The translations under genes and the position numbers were made by a program. From assembly GCA_036346275.1 (NCBI GenBank), contig CM070724.1, positions 48,981,038-49,045,037 on the forward strand: 64,000 bases of DNA. The letters run 5' to 3'. Source of the DNA: Otatea glauca. Taxonomy: Eukaryota; Streptophyta; Magnoliopsida; Poales; Poaceae. Of this stretch, positions 22,586 through 32,557 are shown one piece after another (position 1 is the stretch's first letter; each line of letters starts with the position of its first letter). Under the pieces are notes generated by a model that saw only the letters and a list, made by a program, of their open reading frames with translations, did no database searches and was not told the origin of the DNA.

Positions 22586-22851
22586 TACTCCCCCCCTACC
22601 CTTGATTTTTATAAGGCGCTCACATATTTCGAGATTCTAAGTTTGTAAAGTTTGACTAACAATCAGTTCAATAATATATAGATTATATGACACAAAAATG
22701 ATATCATTAGATTCGTATTTAAAAACACTTTCCTATGGTTCTGATTTTGTAGCTTTGAACAAAATATTATAAAAAAAATTAACAATCAAAATTTAACTTT
22801 AAAGACCATACTAAGTTAAACCGCTTCTTCTAAAAATAAATGGTTGGAGTA
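22586..22851. mobile_element. Stowaway-type MITE
   Basis: The left end TACTCCCCCCTACCCTTG and right end AAATGGTTGGAGTA have TA at both edges (22586-22587 and 22850-22851). The body contains TTTTTATAAGGCGCTCA and AAGTTTGACTAA, typical of grass Stowaway elements. Non-coding. Confidence 0.65.
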
Positions 22852-23893
22852 GAAAAGAAGGTTGAAATGAACCGCCTAGCTAATTAATTAGCGCAATTAT
22901 ATTATATTGTATTTGTTGCTTTAAATTCATTTTGTCCCATATAGCCGTCGGACCAGGCACGTAAATGAGTAACCATGGATGCAATTGAGTGGGTTAATAG
23001 TTAGGTCCAATTTGGCTGCATCTACAGTGTTTCTGCAGCATCTCGATGGTCCAAACATAAGCTACATCTGATATACCCCTTGTACTGTAGTTTGCTGGTT
23101 ATAAATCCAAAACTTCCTTCAAATTTTCTTCGAACCAAATTTGTGGTTTGCATGAAGATACGTGGAGGGAGAGAGAAGGGTGTGCTATATAACATTGCTG
23201 CAAATTTGGTTTGTTACTGTAGTACAAACGATGTCTAATTAAAATACGTACTATATTGCAGTAGTTAATTTTCTGTTGTTAATTTTTTAGTACTTGTGTT
23301 GCTGATATCACAGCAGTCAAATGTTTTCTCAGTCACAGATTTATCTGGAGGATGATAGATTCAAAATTCATCATTTGGTTTGCAAAACAATTTAGAGATA
23401 AACAACTTTTTATTCTAGTGCGATACGAATCAAAACATACAGTTATAAGGAATTAATTAGCTCACCTGTCTTGTACTAGATCAGCGAATGATATTTGAAG
23501 CCAGCACAAACTTCTGAGCGTTTACATAATTACTAGTTAGAACGAACATGGTGCCAATCTGTGTGGCTATATATTCCTCTAGGAAAATCAAATTGATTTC
23601 CAGAAGGCCTTATCTACTAAGAAATGGTGATCCATAGTACATGTATTACAATGTCTGAAAGAGAACTTGCATTTCTGCATTTCTTTTACTTATGAACCCT
23701 ATTGAAAATATGCATTTGGAGCATTCCCTCTCTCTCTCACACACAATGCGTCATATATTCTGGAATAGAGGGAGAGTAGAAGATATATATACATATTATA
23801 TGAAAGTTCTCACCTTAATACAGTAATAGTACACGTCTACACAAGATGTCACCTTTGTTGAAAAGAACTGGAGCACATGTTGTATCCATATAT
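22852..23893. other. Low-copy intergenic sequence
   Basis: No reading frame, repeat or promoter signature that I can support. Confidence 0.3.
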
Positions 23894-25170
23894 CTACACC
23901 TATACTAATTAGACACTTTGAGGAAACTCCCACGTTAACCAGAAAGATCTGGACATCTATTTGTTGAGCCAGAGTTATAACGGTTTAGATTAAAAGAAAG
24001 AGTTCATATCAAGTACAATATAAATAGCTCCCACGTTAACCAGAAAGATTTAGCCATCTATTTGTTGGGCCCGAGTTATAACGGTTTAGATTAAAAGAAA
24101 GAGTCTATGTCAAGTACAATATAAATTAAGAAAAAATCGGAATAAAAAATTAAAGAAATTAGCAATCTGACTTCCATACTATTTTCAAAGTAAATCCATA
24201 TATAAATAAAATTTGGAATAATAATTAAATAAAATTAGCAAATTAAAACGATGAGTCTATCCCAAGTACAAGCCAAATTAAGTAAACTCAAATTCGGAAT
24301 AAAAAATAAAAGAAATTAGCAATATGACTTTCATACTATTTTCAAAGTAAATCCATAAATAAATAAAATTCAGAATAATAATTAAATAAAATTAGCAAAT
24401 TAAAACGATGAGTCTATCGGACACAGTAGATATTTTGTAGATGTGTTTTTTTGTTTCATTTTAATCTATCGGACTTATATGACTTTCATACTCATCGTTT
24501 TAATTTGCTAATTTTAATTAATTATTATTCCAAATTTTATTTATTTATGGATTTATTTTGAAAATAGTATTGAAGTCAGATTGATAATTTCTTTAATTTT
24601 TTATTTCGAATTTTAGTTTACTTAATTAGGCTTGTACTTAAGATAGACTCATCGTTTTAACTTGTTATTTTTTTAATTATTATTCCAAATTTTATTTATT
24701 TATGGATTTACTTTGAAAATAGTATGGAATTCAGATTGCTAATTTCTTTAATTTTTTATTCCGAATTTTAGTTTACTTAATTTGGCTTGTACTTGAGATA
24801 GTCTCATCGTTTTAATTTGCTAATTTTATTTAATTATTATTCCGAATTTTATTTATATATGGATTTACTTTGAGAATAGTATGGAAGTCAGATTGCTAAT
24901 TTTTTTAATTTTTTATTCTTAATTTTTCTTAATTTATATTGTACTTGACATAGACTCTTTCTTTTAATCTAAACCGTTATAACTTGGGCCCAACAAATAG
25001 ATGGCTAGATATTTCTGGTTAACGTGGGAGCTATTTATATTGTACTTGACATTGACTCTTTATTTTAATCTAAACCGTTATAACTCGGGCCCAACAAATA
25101 GATGACCAGATCTTTCTAGTTAACGTAGGAGCTTCCTCAGAGTGCCTAATTAGTATAGGTATAGGTATAG
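23894..25170. mobile_element. Palindromic element, about 1.28 kb
   Basis: The left end ACCTATACTAATTAGACACT and the right end AGTGCCTAATTAGTATAGGT are inverted copies, and similarity continues through both arms to a centre at about 24420-24490. Each arm carries two copies of an AGCTCCCACGTTAACCAGAA / ATCTATTTGTTGGGCC / GTTATAACGGTTTAGATTAA block. These are followed by a tandem repeat of about 146 bp (AAAAATTAAAGAAATTAGCA ... AATTAAAACGATGAGTCTAT). The right arm has one more tandem unit than the left. No coding capacity; superfamily unknown. Confidence 0.6.
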
Positions 25171-25220
25171 ATAGATAGATAGATAGATAGATATATAGAT
25201 AGATAGATAGATAGATAGAT
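25167..25220. repeat. (GATA)n microsatellite
   Basis: About a dozen GATA units with one ATAT interruption, directly at the right end of the palindromic element. Confidence 0.9.
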
Positions 25221-25378
25221 TGCAAGCCGAGGATAGTTATTATAACTAGAGTACAAATTCTGATGCACACAATATCATCAATTATAAACTTGAAAAATCG
25301 GCTAAAAATTACTAAACTTAAAAGATGACAACTAAATAACTTAACAACAGATCATATATGTGATCAGTCTCCGCTACA

Positions 25379-25579
25379 TTGAAGTTCAGGCCTGGTCAAC
25401 AGACCGGAACCACACACATGATAAGTAAGAAAACTACAACAGTATATGATCAAGTTACAAACAATAGCTTGTCTAACAGGATCAAGATGCCAGCTTATTT
25501 TTTTTTTTTGGCGGATAATCAAAACAACACCAGGAGTTCAGGACAACGGCATCAGATGTGCATGCAGGCACCATGGAGG
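25379..25579 (-). other. 3' untranslated region of DUF295 gene (inferred)
   Basis: Sequence downstream of the stop at 25580 is conserved with the regions after the truncated copies (block ATCTTGATCCTGTTAGACAA and GTAG-TTTCTTA-TTAT near 25430). This suggests it belonged to the duplicated transcription unit. An A-rich AATAAG stretch at about 25490-25510 (minus strand) is the nearest thing to a polyadenylation signal. Confidence 0.4.
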
Positions 25580-26830
25580 TCACTCTGTAACTTGCCTCTT
25601 GCGGCCATTCCAAGCTACATACGATGTGACGTCATCAATAATGCTACCCTTTGGAGCTTCAAAGAGCAGCCTGGTTCTCCCATCCGATATACGGCGCACG
25701 TAAAATCTATTGTACCGATCATGCTGGAAGTATATAGCGTTAGAAATAATGGTGCGGAAATCTTTGGATGACAAGGTCAGCGCGCCGCTGAAATCGCTGA
25801 CGAACAAAGCACTCTCACCAAGGTCCCTCACCGGGATCAGCATCCCGGCGTCCGCATCCAACCGGTACACGTCGTGCTCCACAAGATAATCATCCCCGGG
25901 CTTGAAATGCAACTTACTTCCCAACAGCAGCAGCTCGCCAGAGCTGTCGGCCATGTGCACGATGTTCCAGTCCACAGGCCATTCGGCAGCGAGCACCAGC
26001 TGCGGCGGCGTCGCCTCAGCGTCCACGACCATGAGCCCGTCCCAATTGGCAAAGTAGACCTTGCCATCGAACGGGAAGGCCGAGCAGAGCAGGCAGCCTT
26101 CACTGACCATCTTCCATCTCTCATCACCTAGCTTGGCAGAGACTAGCTTGTTGTCCCACCCGAAGTGGAGCACGAATGTTAAGTTGCCGGCGAAGCCGGC
26201 GCCTGTCACCCTGCATAGGTCCGAGAATTCCTTGTCCAGGCGTCCCTCGCGCCTGCGGCTTAGCGCTGGAGCGACCGAAGGGAGGTCGATGAACTGCCCC
26301 GTCAGGGGATTCAGCAGCCGGACGATGAGGCTGCGCTCGTCTATCAGGACGAGGACGCCGCCAGGGGAACCGCCGGATCCTGCAGCCACGACATGGCTGA
26401 GGAGGTCCGGCAGGTCCACGGTGATCTTCTTCCCGGTGGACAGATTCAACATCTGACGGCGGCTGTCGTCGTTGGTGGTCTCCGGCAGCAGGATCCAGTG
26501 GCGCGGGTGGAATCGAGGGTTGAACACGCACAGCGGCTTTGGGTCCAGGGTGTGGCGTCTCCAGGGCGTGCAGACCGCGCGGAAGTGCAGGTAGTCGGCG
26601 ACGTCGTTGGCGAGGGCGTGCTCGGCGATCTGCCCAGCCATGCGAGCCCCGAGGTTCGCCCAGTCCCTCCTACGATACATCACACGATATCCCAATAAGA
26701 AAAAAAGGCGACACAGATCTAGAGAGAGAGAGAGAGCGAGCGCGCGCACGAACCAGTCGGGGTTGTCGCGGGAGAGCGGCGGAGGAACGGCGAGCGACGG
26801 CGTCTGAACTTGAGTGGACGACATGGCCAT
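25580..26830 (-). CDS. F-box-like / DUF295 domain protein, two exons
   Basis: Exons 26830-26754 and 26669-25580 give 388 residues. The N-terminus (about 27-65: RDWANLG, then NDVADYLHFRAVCTPWR) is the degenerate F-box region typical of grass DUF295 proteins. The rest is a beta-rich region with KVYFANWDGLMVVD, then DLGESALFVSDFSG and NAIYFQHDRY, matching the DUF295 C-terminal domain (about residues 225-340). DUF295 proteins are a large, fast-evolving grass family; F-box members are thought to act as substrate adaptors of SCF ubiquitin ligases, and targets are mostly unknown. Start: the first ATG; a second ATG two codons on is equally possible. The coding part is GC-rich, unlike its AT-rich surroundings. 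It is the only intact member here among several truncated copies. It ends about 40 residues after the conserved domain with VAWNGRKRQVTE. Function beyond family is not known. Confidence 0.85.
   Translation of the reverse strand: MAMSSTQVQTPSLAVPPPLSRDNPDWFVRALALSLSLDLCRLFFLLGYRVMYRRRDWANLGARMAGQIAEHALANDVADYLHFRAVCTPWRRHTLDPKPLCVFNPRFHPRHWILLPETTNDDSRRQMLNLSTGKKITVDLPDLLSHVVAAGSGGSPGGVLVLIDERSLIVRLLNPLTGQFIDLPSVAPALSRRREGRLDKEFSDLCRVTGAGFAGNLTFVLHFGWDNKLVSAKLGDERWKMVSEGCLLCSAFPFDGKVYFANWDGLMVVDAEATPPQLVLAAEWPVDWNIVHMADSSGELLLLGSKLHFKPGDDYLVEHDVYRLDADAGMLIPVRDLGESALFVSDFSGALTLSSKDFRTIISNAIYFQHDRYNRFYVRRISDGRTRLLFEAPKGSIIDDVTSYVAWNGRKRQVTE
26670..26753 (-). other. 84-nt intron of DUF295 gene
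   Basis: The donor CTG|GTTCGTGCG and acceptor TATCGTAG|GAGG fit GT-AG rules. Splicing restores NPDW-RDWANLG, the usual start of the F-box region in this family. The intron holds a (CT)n run (26718-26738). Its length is a multiple of three and it has no in-frame stop, so retention would add 28 residues without truncation. Confidence 0.8.
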
Positions 26831-27130
26831 CGGAAGCGAAAAGGGTTGGCGGCGCGCGGCTGCTTTGCTAGGGTTTTGGCTTGGGAATGGCTAGCGCTTG
26901 GGCTTGACTGCGCGCCGGTGTGTTGGTTTAATTTGTAGCGCAGGACGAAGACCGCAAGAGGAAAGAAATGCAGGCGAGCGTAGCTGTCGAGGTAAATACT
27001 TTCCTTTCTCGATTCGCCGCCCAGATGGAAAGTTGGTAGGCCAGAGAGTGGAGAGATAGCGGAGCATCGGCGCCGTCCGCCGGCGCGATCGACACGCATC
27101 AACGGTCTCTCTCTCTCTCCCCTGCAGGTG
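26831..27130 (-). promoter_or_regulatory. 5' untranslated and promoter-proximal region of DUF295 gene
   Basis: On the minus strand AAAACCCTAGCAAAGC lies about 35 bases before the ATG, the AAACCCTAG-type leader common in plant genes. A TATA-poor ACAAATTAAACC lies about 100 bases upstream. A CT run (27105-27120) is a typical plant core-promoter or leader tract. No experimental start site can be given. Confidence 0.35.
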
Positions 27131-27139
27131 ATACTGTAT

Positions 27140-27935
27140 ACTAACCAGTGTACTAACCCTTAAACAACGAATCAACACTGGCGTACGTATATACAAGAGG
27201 ATTCAACGAATCGTAGCACTAGTCTCCTAGTACGCTCATTAGTGTGGGACGAGGCAATTAATTAGAAGAAATTTTCTACAAGATATGCTTGGAGCCAGGA
27301 GATATTGCATGTGTCCAGGGAGAAAGTAATGCTGATCCCATTATAAGTCCGATAGATTAAAATGAAACAAAAAAACACATCTACTATTTAGGGGCATTAA
27401 TTGCACAATATATACATCCATGCGTTGATCAGCCATTTATCATATGAAAACTACAGGGACTATAAACATGTGTGTGTGTGGGGGGGGGGGATGCGAACAT
27501 GGTGTTTCAGTTTAATTCATCGCCAAAAAAAAGGCGCGCGTTTCGTTTTAGCGAAGGAAACACATGGGAATTTTCAAAACTAGAATTGGACTTGTGTAGG
27601 AAACAAATATACACGTGATCAGTCCTTCTCGGACTGATGTAATTTTAGATAACTAAGAGATAATAAAACTTAGGCAACCAAGAATTACCGAAACCGAAAT
27701 AAATACGTACCAAGAGCATGAGTAGTTGACATACGAGTGTCGATCGTTAAGGGTATGTTTGTTTCTCCCCGGGTGGATTAGGTATACCGTATATATACTG
27801 AATTACGAACTAATTAACACCATGCACCTCAGTAACGGCCCGGCCGTACATGTACTAATCCTTAAAATAACGAATCAACAATGATGTATGCTTGGATCAG
27901 GGTGATATGTTCCCCCGGGGAAAGTAAGTAAAATC
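27140..27935. repeat. Repeated block upstream of DUF295 gene
   Basis: The block GTGTACTAACCCTTAAACAACGAATCAACA at about 27147-27176, followed by GCTTGGA and GGG-GAAAGTAA, recurs at about 27851-27921 as TGTACTAATCCTTAAAATAACG, then AATCAACAATGATGTATGCT and CGGGGAAAGTAA. Between them lie the 42-nt match to the palindrome centre (27343-27384) and a G-run (27481-27490). Confidence 0.45.
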
Positions 27936-27977
27936 TTCTTAACACATAGGCGACTTAAACAAACAGGACTAACACGT
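27748..27977. mobile_element. Possible Tourist-type MITE
   Basis: GGGTATGTTTGTTTCTCCCC at the left and AAACAAACAGGACT at the right are partly inverted. The internal CCCCGGG-TGG and CCCCCGGGGAAAG support a fold. The terminal match is short and no target duplication is clear. Confidence 0.3.
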
Positions 27978-28429
27978 GCAAGAATTAAGGCGCTCATATA
28001 TGAATTGTACTACATGTTGATTTGGCACTGCTGCTAGCTGATTGTTATATGATGTTTAGCGATTCCTTTTTGCCAACCAGGATTATCTACACCGATTGCT
28101 TGATACGAGTATACGACTATGCTTAATTACATCCAAGATACATTATTAGTACGCTAATTCATACACATTAATTAACTTGCGATCTCATCGATCTCCTCTG
28201 ATAACCACAGCTAGCTGCGGCATGACTTTGTTGAGTGGATGCTACTAGCTGGGGCCCAACACACACGTGCTAACCATACGTACGTATGCTATAGACATGC
28301 GCTTATAGGTTGTCTCTAATGCTTGCCCAGGGCTTCTCTTGTAAATTAATTCTTGGGGAAAGTTGGTTTATTTTAATATTCATTGGATCCGAATTTCCAA
28401 CTCTTTTCGTCAGATAGAGCTAATTTCTT
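27978..28429. other. Intergenic sequence
   Basis: No recognised feature. Confidence 0.3.
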
Positions 28430-28655
28430 CAACATTGTTCGCTGTTAGTGCAAGTGACATACATAGCAAGGTACTTATAGCAAGAGTTATCCGTAGGGTA
28501 ATAGCCAGGACGTCTGCCCATGCGTTGGATAACAAAGTTTCTCTGGGACAAGCCGATCGAACTGGAAGTAGAGCATGTTGGACCTGACTGAGCGATGATA
28601 TATATCTTGTGCTGGGCAGCAGCACCGCGCCGAGGTCACCGGTGAACACAGCTTG
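28430..28655 (-). pseudogene. Possible divergent DUF295 fragment
   Basis: On the minus strand one frame reads LFTGDLGAVLLPST, resembling the family's ALFVGD-type turn. In another frame the sequence continues RSNMLYFQFDR, resembling the NCIYF/NAIYFQHDR block that follows at about the same spacing in DUF295 proteins. A frameshift separates the two. The fragment is more divergent than the other copies and has an inverted-repeat element just upstream. Confidence 0.4.
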
Positions 28656-29018
28656 TCTGCCCAGGGTTCACAAAATCGATTTAAAAAAAATCGTCCAAAA
28701 ATCGAAATTCTAAAATTAGAAATATCGAGAAGAAAATCGTAGAGTTTCAAAATCAAATTTTTTGGAAAAAAAAAATCAAAAATCGACCGTTTTCATGAAA
28801 AATAGGTGGACTAGTTGAACTTTTTTTGCGGTCGATTTTTTTGAGCGATTTTCTTTGAAAATTGGCTGATTTTCGACCGATTTACGTCGAACAAGATTTT
28901 CTGATATTTTTTTAATTGGACCAGTTTATCGAGCGATTTTAGAAGCCGAACCGCGTCGATACGACCGAAAATCACGAAAATCGAGTAATTTTCGTCGATT
29001 TTGTGAACCCTGACCCAG
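28655..29018. mobile_element. Inverted-repeat element with ATCGATTTT-type body
   Basis: The ends CAGGGTTCACAAAATCGA (28662) and TCGATTTTGTGAACCCTG (to 29012) are perfect inverse copies of 18 nt. The body is full of AAAATCG/CGATTTT motifs in both orientations. The CAGGG start is common in hAT elements. The bases just outside (GTCTGCC and its near inverse ACCCAGAC) are themselves inverted, so the true boundary and target duplication are unclear. Confidence 0.6.
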
Positions 29019-29039
29019 ACTATGGACTCGGAGCAACGT

Positions 29040-29740
29040 TTGTGACAAGGATTAAAAGTCCGCCACTTATTTGAGCCCTCAATTATTCATAACTATACTC
29101 TATTAATGAGCTTACAATATATAAAAGCACATAATATATAGAACGAAGCCCACCCTTATGTGAACGGTTAAGTCTCCGACCAGTTCAGCCAAGGTGGTCA
29201 ATAAACTTATTTGCTTCACATTGGTCATCCCTGACCAGTGAAATAGTCACCCTGACCAGTGAACTGGTTGGGTACTTGCGGTTATCCCCGCACATATATT
29301 TGTGCGGTCAATTATTTGACAGATATACATAACTACCTAGAAGTTATCTCTGAAAAAGGCATCATTTCGCGAGAAAACATCATTTAGCGGGAAGATACCT
29401 CTCGGTTACACGACGCCCTTATAAAGAACAATTGTCGTCTCTTCAACCGATATAAATAGAGGGCCAATTCATGCTATTGGAGGGATATGACTGGCAACCA
29501 GAATTAGCAATAGACAGCTGAGAGCATTCATTCTATAATTTGTATACTCTATAGAGCTACTCGGCAAATAAAGAAGCAATCCTATATATTGTTTTTCTCA
29601 TCTTGTTTCCTAAAAGACTATAATCATATTTTTATAAACACGATTAAGGGACTCTAAGTCTTAGATATCGACAGTTCGATCCCTCTTCCATATTTCACCC
29701 CGTACAGTCAATTCCATCAACATCGAGGTCTCAGCCTACA
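29040..29740 (+). other. Promoter-like orphan segment (possible LTR remnant)
   Basis: There are TATA-type boxes at about 29420 (CTTATAAAGAACA) and 29450 (GATATAAATAGAGG), and AAATAAAG at about 29566. Short internal repeats CCTGACCAGTGAA occur at about 29230 and 29255. This order resembles an LTR or a similar compact promoter unit, but no matching second copy, primer site or protein domain is present. Confidence 0.3.
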
Positions 29741-29952
29741 TTTTTTTTAATAGTACATGGAGGACTTATGCCGCACAAACACCTCAATCAGGCCACACGT
29801 GTGGATATCCACTACACACTGCTTGATACTATTTATATCTAAACATAAAGTTGTACTTGTTTTGAAACTATGATTGTCGAAATACACTTGCATTTCTTAT
29901 ACAATTGTAATAGCTCTCATATCTATCTGGCTAATCTGCACTGCTATAATCT

Positions 29953-30560
29953 TGTAACTTCCTGAAAATTTTGAAAATGAAGTTGAATAAAATTTTAATT
30001 AGAATCAAGAGTTTGGTTTACAATACTATCTTTATTCTCATTATTCTTGGGGTCCAACCTTAATAAAAGCATGAGCTCCAATATAAAACTCCTCCTTCCA
30101 AATTAAACAAAATATGAAAATGAGTTGAAAATAAAATTTTATTTTGAAATTCCATCTAATTAGAAATTTTCCTGAATTTTGGTTCTAAATAAAGTCTTTT
30201 ATTTTTATTTATTTCTTTTTCTCTTCAATGCAAAACTTAAAATAAAATAATAAATTAAATTCCAATATTTAATTATGCATTTTATGATTTTTTTATAGAT
30301 TTTCTTGACTTTTCTTGAATTTTCTCTACAGGAGAAATCCTTTATAATTGGAATTAAGCAATAGATAAAGAAAAAGAGTAAAAGATTATAATAATAAAAT
30401 TAATTAAAATTTTATTTAAATTATAAATTCTCAAGAAAATAAATTCTGAATTTTAAAATTCATGTCAAAATAATTAAATATGAAATGAAATGTAATTTAA
30501 TGAAACTTGACTAACAACAGTAATAGTGTCGGAATTTAATACATATAATGACAATATATT
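29953..30560 (+). mobile_element. LTR-type unit, 5' part (left of palindrome)
   Basis: It starts TGTAACTTCCTGAAAA and follows the first 600 bases of the unit at 34219 (shared GAATAAAATTTTAATTAGAATCAAGA-type run). Left flank is AATCT. The unit is broken at 30560 by the oppositely oriented unit. Confidence 0.55.
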
Positions 30561-32060
30561 TGTAAGGCCCCCATTTTCGATAATGAATACCAAAAATGGA
30601 TACCACGTGCATACAGTACTAGTCCCATGATCAGTAGCTAGTACGCACAAATACAAATTGATATCACAGTCATACACAAACTTTATTACACAGCGAAAGT
30701 AAGGTTACATAATATTTTTACAATACCAAAAGTAAAACTACAGTGAAGACAACTTCTTGTAGTATGCCTTTTTAACCCATTGTTCCACAGGCAACTGACA
30801 AGGGAAATTCTTAGAAAAATTCATCGTTAAATTCCCCGTATCATACATCAATGTATGAATCGTCGGGGAAATCTGATTCTTCACCTAAAAACATCAACAT
30901 AGGCAAGTTGGGTACTTACGTACTCGCAAGACTTATGCAAATCCTAAAATACATGCAGGTCATCTCAATGGAATGTTATGAAGGTTAATTTGCAGAAAGC
31001 CAATTTGAAATGTAAATACAGAATAATAGATTGTAATAAAATTTGCTTAAAAGCGGATTAATTAAAACGATAATAAGTAAGTGCAAGAAAATAAAAATTC
31101 GAATCCGGGTAAAATGACCATAATCAAAACCAGTTCTACTGACACACAGTAGAGTTCACCAACACACGGTAGAAACCGCATTTTATGAAAATAAACAAAA
31201 CTGCTAACTATGTGATGACTTTACCAAGTGTCCATGACCGCGAACGCGGCTAATCGATTAGTTTTGTACTCTGCAGAGGTATACAGCTTTCCCCACAAGA
31301 CATGACTGACTCTTTGAGCAATCGACATTTGCACACTTCCTTTGGTGTACCGCAGAGAGTCATGTTATAACTGTTATATTGTTTAACCCTAACTTTGCAC
31401 CAGCACGGTGACGATAAACCCATTCTGTGGCGTAAGAACTCAGAGCATAGAAATGATGGAACTATCCACATTATGGCATACACCGTTATATTGGTAGACG
31501 TTTAATCCATGATCACCTCAGTGTGGACGTCCCGTCGAGCAATTCATTAAGAAACAGCTCGTACTACTCCGACCTTCCAAGTGCAAAGCTAGTTTTAAAT
31601 AACTTAATAAGTTAGAGCTGTCCCATACCAGCACTTGTAGTTGTATGATAATTCTTGGCCTGAAAACAACCCATAGTTCGGTCCTTAACTCGACACAGGC
31701 AATAATCTCCAGCCTACACTACGTGCAAAAACATGCACACCCGGCTATTGCCAATAATTGCCCGCATCTAAACCATTGTTTTATTTTCATTTTCCTAACC
31801 AAAATACCGACCACAAAAATGGTCATACCCATTTAAATGTCATAACCAACATTTTTAATCATGTCACAGTTTTATGTTGTTTTTAAGCATGGCTAAGCAT
31901 AACACTAAGTGTAAGTGACCCATATTGACATCAAATAATGTCTAGGTTATTCTGAGGTTTTCAAGGTTCACAAATCCATACTTATCAAGGAAGTTCTATT
32001 AAACTACAGGTACAACAACCAGTTTCCGTAATATAGCAAACTTTAATAAAGATAAAGTAT
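30561..32060 (-). mobile_element. LTR-type unit, 3' part, inverted
   Basis: It starts TGTAAGGCCCCCATTTTCG at 30561, the inverse of the family 3' end. On the minus strand it carries the final exon-like block (about 30837-30890) with a stop inside the acidic frame, and a polyadenylation-type signal near 30675-30690. It runs to about 32060, where it joins the plus-strand unit abruptly; its 5' two thirds are missing. Confidence 0.65.
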
Positions 32061-32557
32061 GCAGTATTTTCAAAAACCTAGAATATTCAAACTTGAATAT
32101 ATTTTGGATCATTTGTCCAAATTTGATGAAATAAATTTATAAATTCATCTAAAATCATCTATATTCATAATATGCAAAAATATTTCAGAATTGAATTTTA
32201 TTTGAATTTTAACTTCAAATTTAAAGAAAGGGTTAGAAATATGGCATACATGAAAATTTTGCAAATGACCACCAAATTTAGTAAAATAAATTTTTTTAGA
32301 TTCCTTGTAACCCCCAAGAACCAGAATATGTAAAAATACTTAGGGTTTGTTATAAGAAAATTTTGAGTTATTAAATATGTGATGAAAGGGTGCAATAATG
32401 ATCCAAATAGATTAAATCTTTTAAATTGCAAATCAAAACAAATAATGCTTGCAGCCACTTCTGTATTGTGAAGTTATTTTATTTGAATATTTCCATCTGA
32501 TTTTTTTTGGCCCTATTGAAATTTGGTATTTGTTATGTGTTGCCATACGACGTGTAG

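Noticed and set aside
26124..26531. Long frames in other phases and on the plus strand over the DUF295 gene
   Set aside because: Shadows of the GC-rich coding exon.
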